From NCBI GenBank assembly GCA_016630955.3, contig CM050002.1:558001-622000 (forward strand): DNA of 64,000 nucleotides, read 5' to 3'. The DNA is from Didymella arachidicola (taxonomy: Eukaryota > Ascomycota > Dothideomycetes > Pleosporales > Didymellaceae). Positions 57,246 to 64,000 of this stretch are shown one piece after another (within the stretch, counting starts at the first letter, position 1; every line of letters starts with the position of its first letter). The translations under genes and the position numbers were made by a program. The notes beneath the pieces are model-generated. The model was not told where the DNA came from, did no database searches, and saw only the letters and a program-made list of their open reading frames with translations.

Positions 57246-59260
57246 GACGAAGAGTGAGAGAAGCTGAGGAAAGAGAACAAAGACGTGTGCTATTAGGAAA
57301 TGACAACTGTGGAGATGATGCGGGAAACCTGATGATCGACACTCAGGAGATGTCTCCAACTGATATAACGTCTCTGTTGGTGCTCTACGGCACAACTGGG
57401 GCCTTACCTGTTACAGTGGTAGACGGCTGAGGCTCAGCCGCAACGCCCTCGCTAAATGCTCGTGGGAGCAGCGAGGAACGCTTACCTGTCGCTGCGCAGA
57501 AGCTGACAGTATGCAGATTCTGACCGCAAGGTCTTGGATGCTGTGTAGCAGGTAATTCCGTCGCAAGAGCTTTGTGAATGGCTGTTGCACAACCTTGGAA
57601 GGCGCGACTTCCAGTGTAGTCAGAGAGGATCGCGGCACGGTGTCAGAAGCTTAACTTCGAAACCTCGAACCACATCTTACTGTCTGGGATCTGACATTGA
57701 GGCCAACGAAAGAATTTAGGTACCTGGTCATCAATACTTACGGCCCCGCATTTGCTGTTGGAGTCGGTGAGATGGTATGGTGAGTTGCGATGTTTGGTCT
57801 GAGCTAAGAGCTGCCATAATCGCCCGAGCTGCTCGAATTCGCCAAATCATCACAGTATGCGCCGGAGTGTGAGCATATTTACATGGCTTGCTGAAACGCA
57901 TGGAGAGTTTGGAGGCTGCGTTGCTGCAGACGCTATTTCGGGTTGCGGCTCAGCCTCTACTGATCCTTCTCCAGCTCACACGCTAGTGTCGCGTACGCTT
58001 GGCATGCACCCGCGTCTGTCTCACTCAAGTTCGTTGGCTCTCAAAGCAAAAGCTGCAGACGAAGACTTCAGCCCGCTTCTTTCTCGAGAAGCGCAGCATC
58101 ATGGGCATCTGAGCAGACGCAAAATGGACGCGTCTGCGCATCGCCTATCGAATCATGATGTGTGGCTCAGTTCTGTCAGTTCTGTCGAGAAGTCGTCATT
58201 GCCCGCGCCCTCCGAAGTTGTTCGTGTGGAGATCTGGAGGCTCAGAGAACCTCCAGCTGAGGCAAAGCCATGAAAAAGCCGGTTATAAATCTCACCAGGT
58301 GAGAGTTCACTGCAAATCAACACCAAAGCATTCAAAGATGGCAACATCTCAGTGAGATGAGCACTCTTCTTGGATTGAAAGCCCAAGCTGCCATGCGGGT
58401 TTGTAGCTGGTTGACACACCGTTGAAGTGATGCTGTGCAACCATATAGTTTGTGGATAGCGGCTAGGGGGCCAACGGTCGTTTGCTGGGACCGACAGAAG
58501 GGTGCAGGTGCGTGATAAGCAATAGGTCATTGCAAAAGGGGTACAGTCCAAGAAAAGCGGTGAACCTATATATTGCAAATTCCTTGAGGCCTTGGAGCGA
58601 AATTGCTTCTTCTGCCGCTGCAATATTAAGGAGCGGCAAGTTGTCCAGCTGCTTGTTTCGACCATTTCAACGACGAGATGACAGAGCATCGTCCGCGGCT
58701 TTGGGGGAGAAGGCTGGTAGACCGCGGCTGTCAAGACGGATTCTCAATGAATTTGAAACAAAGCGTCAACGAACTAGCGGTGGCTTGACATTGGCGAACC
58801 GGCACACGAGCGCAATCGAGATGCTTTGCAATGCCGCAGCATCACAACAGTAACGCACGAGACACAGCACAAGGGGAAAAAAGCAACGAATCGCGTACCC
58901 CGCGCTCCAATTGTCGTCAGACCGAGATTCTCCTGTGGTTCCCAGATCGCAGAAAAGTGGATCCTCAGTAGCACGAGATGCAACAGAGGAGGTTTGGTCC
59001 ACGCCGAAGGCAAGGAGAGATGTTTGCAGCCTGTCAAATGTTGGCGCGTCGCGTACCGCGAAGCTGATCGGGGCTAGCGATCGTCTCGATTTGGCGCTAG
59101 ATTCACAGCGGGTCTATACACGTGATCATGGTGGAATAGCGGCCGTTGTTCGCGCCTCAGACCTCAACGTCCTCACTGACACTAATTCCACTTGTCGCTG
59201 AGCCCAACCGAGTTGATATACCCCAGTTTCAGGCCGATCGTGTTTGCGAGTTGCTTCCGG
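57246..59260. promoter_or_regulatory. 2.0-kb divergent region between the isocyanide synthase and the Zn2Cys6 regulator
   Basis: This gap is unusually long for the window and should hold both promoters. Frames on both strands (for example 57857-58273 plus and 58153-58734 minus) have no motif or splicing logic that I can defend. I found no convincing copper-response element by eye; a partial TGTGCTAT occurs at about 57285. Confidence 0.35.
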
Positions 59261-61514
59261 ATGTCGCCTCACGCCATGTCGATGGCTCAAATGCCGGTTG
59301 TTCCTGCTGGCTCGGCTGGCGTAGATCCCGCTTACTGGACCCACGAGCTGTCGAACGGCTCTTTGTCCCCACGGACTTTACAGCCTTCACCAGGACGTTA
59401 TTCTTCCGCGCGTGACAGCGTATCGCAGAGTATCACCCCTGCTGTCCAGACTCCGCAATCAGATAACAGTCGAAAAAACTCATCTGTGGAAGACGGCCAG
59501 CCAAATGGATCGAAAAGCAAAACCGCTACTGATGCCAGTCAACGAGCATCGGTTGCCGTCGCGTGTGTCCCATGCCGAAGCAGGCATCTGAAATGCGATG
59601 GCGGTGTACGTTGTTCAAGATGTCGGGCAGATGGCGTTGACTGCACGTACATCAAGTCACGGCGCGGTTGGAAGGGCAAAAGGAAGAATAAACCCGAAGA
59701 TCAACAGGTATCGCCAGTTGCTGTCAACGGTGCGCAACAACACCAACCCATCAGCAATGGCCATATGGTCAGTCCTGGTGCCATGGCCGCACCGAGTGCT
59801 CATTTATCGTCACCGAACTCCTACTATAACGGCGACACAGCTGTTCATCAACTCAGTCCGCCAAATGGCCTTGGCGTTCAGCAAGCAATGCATCCACCGG
59901 CTGCCTCTCAGCAATTGAACCTCAATGGGACCCAAAGACCGAATAAGTTTGGCCACATGGGGCCCGAGAATGCGATACAAGCTTTCTATCACTACTTCTA
60001 CAACTCACATCCCTTCTGCTTACCGGAACCAAGGATGATGGAGGTCTTCCATCAACGAAAGGCACCACTACTTGAAATTGCTGTGCAGTATCTTGGCTCA
60101 AGTTATTTGCCTGCAATTCCTACAGCCATGTACAAAGAGGCTTTGGACCGACACATTAACAGTGGCAGCTACGCAAGAGATGGGTGGTCGGTGCAGGCAT
60201 TGGTGCTGTACTCAATTGGCCTTCATGCCAACAACGAAGTGCCACGTGCTGCCCAAGTTTTCGCTATTGCACAAGATTTGACCCTTGAAGTTGGTCTCAA
60301 TCGCATGGAGTACGCTCTGATGCATGGAGAGTCGAATCCTCAACTCGAAGAAAGTTGGAGGCGAACATGGTGGGGCATCTACTGCGCGAACGGTATGCTC
60401 TGCGCTGTCAATCCAGGTATACAGTTCAAGCTTAAGGACATCCTCACCGATGTCCCATTGCCCTGTGAAAACGACCAATACTTTTCAGGCGTAAGTAGCC
60501 CCGCCTTGGCATCTCCTCCTTCCCGGTCCATGGTCTCGGCCCGCCAGACCACTATCCTGAATTCCTTCCTACAGCGCAGGTTAATACATGGCTTTGAGCT
60601 TAGCCTACTGTTCGCCATACAGTAACCATGCTAATTATTACCAATAGCACATACCCTACCCATCCAGCCTCCAAGATTACGACGACTCCGCCTTCATGCC
60701 CTCCCTTCCCGTCTACTCCTCCTACACCTACCTGATTGACGCAATCCGCATTCTCGGCAAAGTCTTTGAATGCGCACGTCTCGACTCGACCTTCGAATAT
60801 CATGCCGTCGACGTCGTGGATCAGTACCTGACAAATTGGCGTCTGCATCTCCCTGTCAACAAACTCGACATCGTCAACAAAGACGGACTCGTCGACGAAG
60901 TGCTGTTCCAGGCACACATGGTAAACGCTGGAAGCACCATCATGCTGCACCGGCCACGCAGCAATCTAGGCTTCGGGCGCGTCGAGGGCGTGAATATCTG
61001 CGTGCAGCCGGGGCAAGTGCTGTTGCCCACGCAGACTCGGGAGATTCATACGGCGAAGTGTCTCACGTCTGCTGAGAACATTTCGAGTTTGATCAGACTG
61101 CCGGGGCAGCTGCTCAATCACACGCCGTTCTTTACGTGCGTGGTGGTTATGGCGTCGGTTGTGCACCTTTCCTACTGGTCTTTCTTGGTTCCAGATGGCC
61201 AGGATGACATCGTCAAGCAGTCAATTCGCCTTGACGTTGGTACGCTACAGCAATACAGCAACACGTGGCCCATTGCGAGTGTTGTCTTGGGCCAGGTGCG
61301 GGGAGTCGCGCACACGCTGTTCAACAGTAAGAAGGCGATGAGCATCCACTTGTGGAGCAACATCGCGCAGGGCGACGTCATCAGAGATGTGATTGAGGAG
61401 GGAGGAAGCGTGCCACAGCAGCAGTATGCGCAATTGATCGCTCCGTAAGTCGTACATCACCTACAAACGTTGGATTCCTGAAGCTAACAATCATGCAGAA
61501 TGTTGAAGTCGTAG
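59261..61514 (+). CDS. Zn2Cys6 transcription factor with fungal-specific middle homology region
   Basis: This encodes 680 aa in three exons: 59261-60490, 60648-61444 and 61499-61514. The introns are 157 nt (GTAAGT...ATAG) and 54 nt (GTAAGT...GCAG); the last exon adds only a few residues and the stop. The six-cysteine binuclear cluster CVPCRSRHLKC...CSRCRADGVDC lies near residues 101-128. The fungal transcription-factor domain follows (IQAFYHYFYNSHPFCLPEP... through ESWRRTWWGIYCANGML). Such proteins bind CGG half-sites and often control a neighbouring pathway. The start is the first ATG (MSPHAMSMAQMPVV); the open frame upstream begins with TTG. It is divergent from the isocyanide synthase, so it may be its regulator. 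Confidence 0.9.
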
Positions 61515-62094
61515 AACCACTACAAGCGCCGATGCACATATAATATCCTCAGGCGTTATAACATTGTTCTTCTGTTCGCTCAGCTGCCTCCATGTTACTT
61601 AGCATGCACCATCACTATACCACTTGGGCGCTTTTTCGTCTTTTCAGTCCGCATACGAAGAAAACAGCAGCGAAAATCACTTGACAATGTGAACGAACTG
61701 TAGATGTTATCTAATGAAGCACGGTCAGTTGTTAGGATGGAGTTTGAGTTCTGCAGATAGAAACCTAAAAATGTAGCCTATCAATTCCACCCAGCTCAAA
61801 GTCAAGTTGAATTTATCCCGCTCACGCGATCACTCGATAACGAACCGCAAGATAGGGCCGTTGAAACCAAAGTCGTCTAATGTATTCGTTCATCAGGAAC
61901 GCCAGCTAGTCTAGCGCCCGGTTCGATACTCCTCCATCATTCATTGCCCGTCTTTATTTTCGTTAAGGACCTCCGAAGCTCATGATGCTGCCCAATCGAC
62001 TTATCTCAGATCGCTAAATTCCGTAAACCATGTCGTGCACCCATTATTGTGCGCGAGCCACGCGGGAGGACTCGACGCGAGTTGTTCGTCGTAT
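61515..62094. other. Convergent intergenic region Zn2Cys6 gene / Ran
   Basis: It holds the 3' ends of both neighbours. I see no repeat or further gene. Confidence 0.45.
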
Positions 62095-63014
62095 CTACAA
62101 GTCGGCATCGTCCTCATCGGGCAGGGGCATCTGGGCGGCGTCCTGCATCTCCTTCTGGTACTGCTCAAGAACAGCCTGGTCGACCTGAACCTCGGGAGGA
62201 GCCAGAGCGGGGGCAGCGACAAATTCCTGAATGCTGGTTAGTTGCATGCTCATTGACCTTCAAGGCAATCTACGTACAAGAGTCTGGTTGCCAACGAGTT
62301 TCCTGGCAAGCCAGAGGAAGGGCTTCTCGAAGTTGTAGTTCGACTTGGCAGAAATGTCGTAGTACTGGAGGTTCTTCTTGCGGTGGAAGGTGATGGACTT
62401 GGCCTTGACCTTGCGCTCCTTGACGTCGACCTTGTTACCAGTCAGGACGATGGGAATGTTCTCGCAGACACGGACGAGGTCACCTGCGGATGGTTAGCAA
62501 AAGTTTCGCGATTTCGAGCGCAATGCCATACGGTGCCAGTTGGGAACGTTCTTGTATGTGATACGCGAGGTAACATCGAACATGATGATACCGCACTGTC
62601 CGTTGATGTAGTATCCATCACGGAGACCACCAAACTTCTCCTGACCAGCTGTGTCCCAGACGTCGAACTGGATCTGTCCGAGGTTCTATGCGTTCGTCAG
62701 CAAGACTTCTTCGCGATCGAGAGTATCGACGAACGTACGGTGGTGAAGCCAAGAGGGTGAACCTCGACACCGAGGGTCGCAATGTACTTCTTCTCAAACT
62801 CTCCGGTCAAATGGCGCTTGACGAAGGTGGTCTGTAGGGTGAACTGTCAGCTATGGTTCTTGTATGGCCTTGTTGTTTGCCATGCGCAGAAACGCTCTCT
62901 GCCGCCCAAAAACTTCTCAATAGAGCGAGAAGGTCCTCAACGCACCTTTCCTGTTCCACCGTCACCAACAAGCACGAGCTTGAAGGTAGGGACGTTGCCG
63001 CTTGCTTCGGCCAT
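62095..63014 (-). CDS. GTP-binding nuclear protein Ran/Gsp1
   Basis: This encodes 217 aa in five exons: 63014-62946, 62831-62739, 62685-62532, 62483-62278 and 62226-62095. The introns are 114, 53, 48 and 51 nt, all GT-AG. Ran is the small GTPase that gives direction to nuclear transport and helps spindle assembly. The P-loop GDGGTGKTT is split by the first intron after the Lys. Further boxes are DTAGQEKFGG, NKVDVK and ISAKSNYNFEKPF, and the tail ends DEDDADL, the acidic Ran C-terminus that contacts RanBP1-type domains. Every junction restores the near-invariant Ran sequence. High intron density is usual for this conserved gene. Its partner-type nucleoporin lies at 39-43.7 kb. Confidence 0.97.
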
Positions 63015-63649
63015 GGTTGCGGTCGGTTGTAGTGGGGTATGTGGTGTAAACTGCGCAAAATCTAATAAAGGCGAAACGTCAGCGGCGGTCGGTGAAAGTA
63101 ACGCCAGGAATTGGCAGGGGATCAGGCGGACGCACCTCTTTAGTAGAGAGTGGGGAAGAGAGAGACGAGTTAGGTGGAGGGGCAATGAAGAGGTTGTTTT
63201 GAAGATTTGGATGTTGGCGGCGGGCGGTCAGGGATCGCTAGCTGGCCGGTGCCACTTTCCCTCGTTGGTCAGTCACTTTCCTCAGCAACGTCAGTTGGCG
63301 ACAACAGGCAAAGGCAGCCCTTTAGGCACCAATCAGGCTGGCTTTGTCTTAGAAATCAAGCTGCGCAATTGAGTACGTCTCGCGTGACAGTATGGAACAA
63401 ATAATCTTTCGTTCTGAGATGCAGCAAATTGAACGCCGGGTATCATGCTTGTTGTTCCAAACCCAATGCGCCACGCAGCAAGCTGTTGTTCACCCGTCAG
63501 CTCCAGCCCTCTGCAGCCATCACGCGAGCCATCGACCCAACCACCGCCTTGCTTTGTCAGAATATGCCACCCTAGAGACCTCCACGTCATTGTTAAATTC
63601 CTCAACAGCTTTGAGAGCACCGGGGTATCTTCTCGATCGAAACGCTACC
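63015..63649. promoter_or_regulatory. Intergenic region upstream of Ran
   Basis: It should hold the Ran promoter and 5' UTR, and the 3' end of the proteasome chaperone gene. No gene is seen; short frames on both strands lack motifs. Confidence 0.4.
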
Positions 63650-64000
63650 TTACAATGGCAGCAGGTGGCAGCCTAGCAAGCCTCGTCCGCCCCAATTCCT
63701 CCGCGGCGTAAGCTGCATCTGTACAGTCTCTGCTGGGCCTGAGTTGCCGGGTCGCAAAGCTTTGACAGTAATGGGGATCTGACGTTGTTAGCATCAGGTA
63801 CACGGCTACGCGCGTGCTTGACCACCGCCAGCCTTGTAAGGCTATGCAGCTGCCAGCGTTGCATGCTGGAGGCACTCACTCCCTCGTTCTGCGACACAGC
63901 CTCAGCTACGCGCCCGAGACGGCCGTGGTTCGTCCAATCTACCCAGCCGAACTTTGTGATGCTGTCGCCCACCTTCAGACCCGCCTCATCCGCAGGACTA
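63650..64000 (-). CDS. 26S proteasome assembly chaperone Nas2/PSMD9, 3' part only
   Basis: The gene enters from beyond the right edge. Two exons are visible: from 64000 (partial codon) to 63880, and 63778-63650, with a 101-nt intron (GTGAGT...TCAG) between. The first carries the PDZ-domain part SPADEAGLKVGDSITKFG, VDWTNHGRL and VSQNEG. The second reads IPITVKALRP...LTPRRNWGGRG and ends LLGCHLLPL, the characteristic Nas2 C-terminus. Nas2 binds the C-terminus of the ATPase Rpt5 during base assembly of the proteasome. The N-terminal helical domain is outside the window. Confidence 0.93.

Noticed and set aside
58153..58734. 193-codon minus-strand frame between the isocyanide synthase and the Zn2Cys6 gene
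   Set aside because: No recognised motif, no splice partners and no start context that supports a gene; kept as promoter region.

Overview
This is a gene-dense nuclear segment from a filamentous ascomycete, most likely a dothideomycete (the class is my inference). Supporting signs are many short GT-AG introns (mostly 44-61 nt) with CTAAC/CTGAC-like branch points, short intergenic gaps, and fungal-specific families: a HET-domain protein, HET-C, WC-2, a Zn2Cys6 regulator, a hybrid histidine kinase and an isocyanide synthase. Exon models were built by eye from reading frame, splice signals and protein family patterns. No search or alignment program was run.

Layout. 0.3-2.3 kb: concentrative nucleoside transporter (-). 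2.3-5.4 kb: gene-poor, with a 217-bp MITE flanked by TA. 5.4-12.3 kb: secreted PAF-acetylhydrolase-like esterase (+), a HET-domain gene (-) and het-c (+), the last two head to head. 12.8-18.7 kb: RAD50 (-) head to head with the white-collar gene wc-2 (+). 19-27 kb: a hypothetical gene, a TPR/F-box/LRR protein of the Dia2/Pof3 type (-), CDC20 (-) and a kelch-BTB protein (+). 27.4-29.5 kb: three small membrane-protein genes on the minus strand that look like paralogues. 30-38.6 kb: SPRY protein (-), DUF1446/AtuA-like protein (-) head to head with a CaiB/BaiF CoA-transferase (+), GNAT acetyltransferase (-) and metallo-beta-lactamase-like protein (-). 39-43.7 kb: large FG nucleoporin with a C-terminal Ran-binding domain, NUP2 type (-). 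43.7-45.9 kb: non-coding, with a 22-bp minisatellite and a 79-nt palindrome. 45.9-50.8 kb: basic hypothetical protein (+), mitochondrial D-lactate dehydrogenase (+) and a small single-pass membrane protein (-). 51.3-61.5 kb: hybrid histidine kinase (-), isocyanide synthase-dioxygenase fusion (-) and Zn2Cys6 transcription factor (+). 62.1-64 kb: Ran GTPase (-) and the 3' part of the proteasome chaperone Nas2/PSMD9 (-), cut by the window edge.

How the genes may work together. Housekeeping genes (RAD50, CDC20, NUP2, RAN, NAS2) alternate with accessory genes. Three neighbourhoods look functional. The HET gene beside het-c resembles the Neurospora pin-c/het-c self-recognition pair. The DUF1446/CoA-transferase divergent pair looks like a small catabolic module. 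The isocyanide synthase with a neighbouring regulator and sensor kinase could be a compact secondary-metabolite locus. NUP2 and RAN both belong to the Ran transport cycle but lie 18 kb apart.
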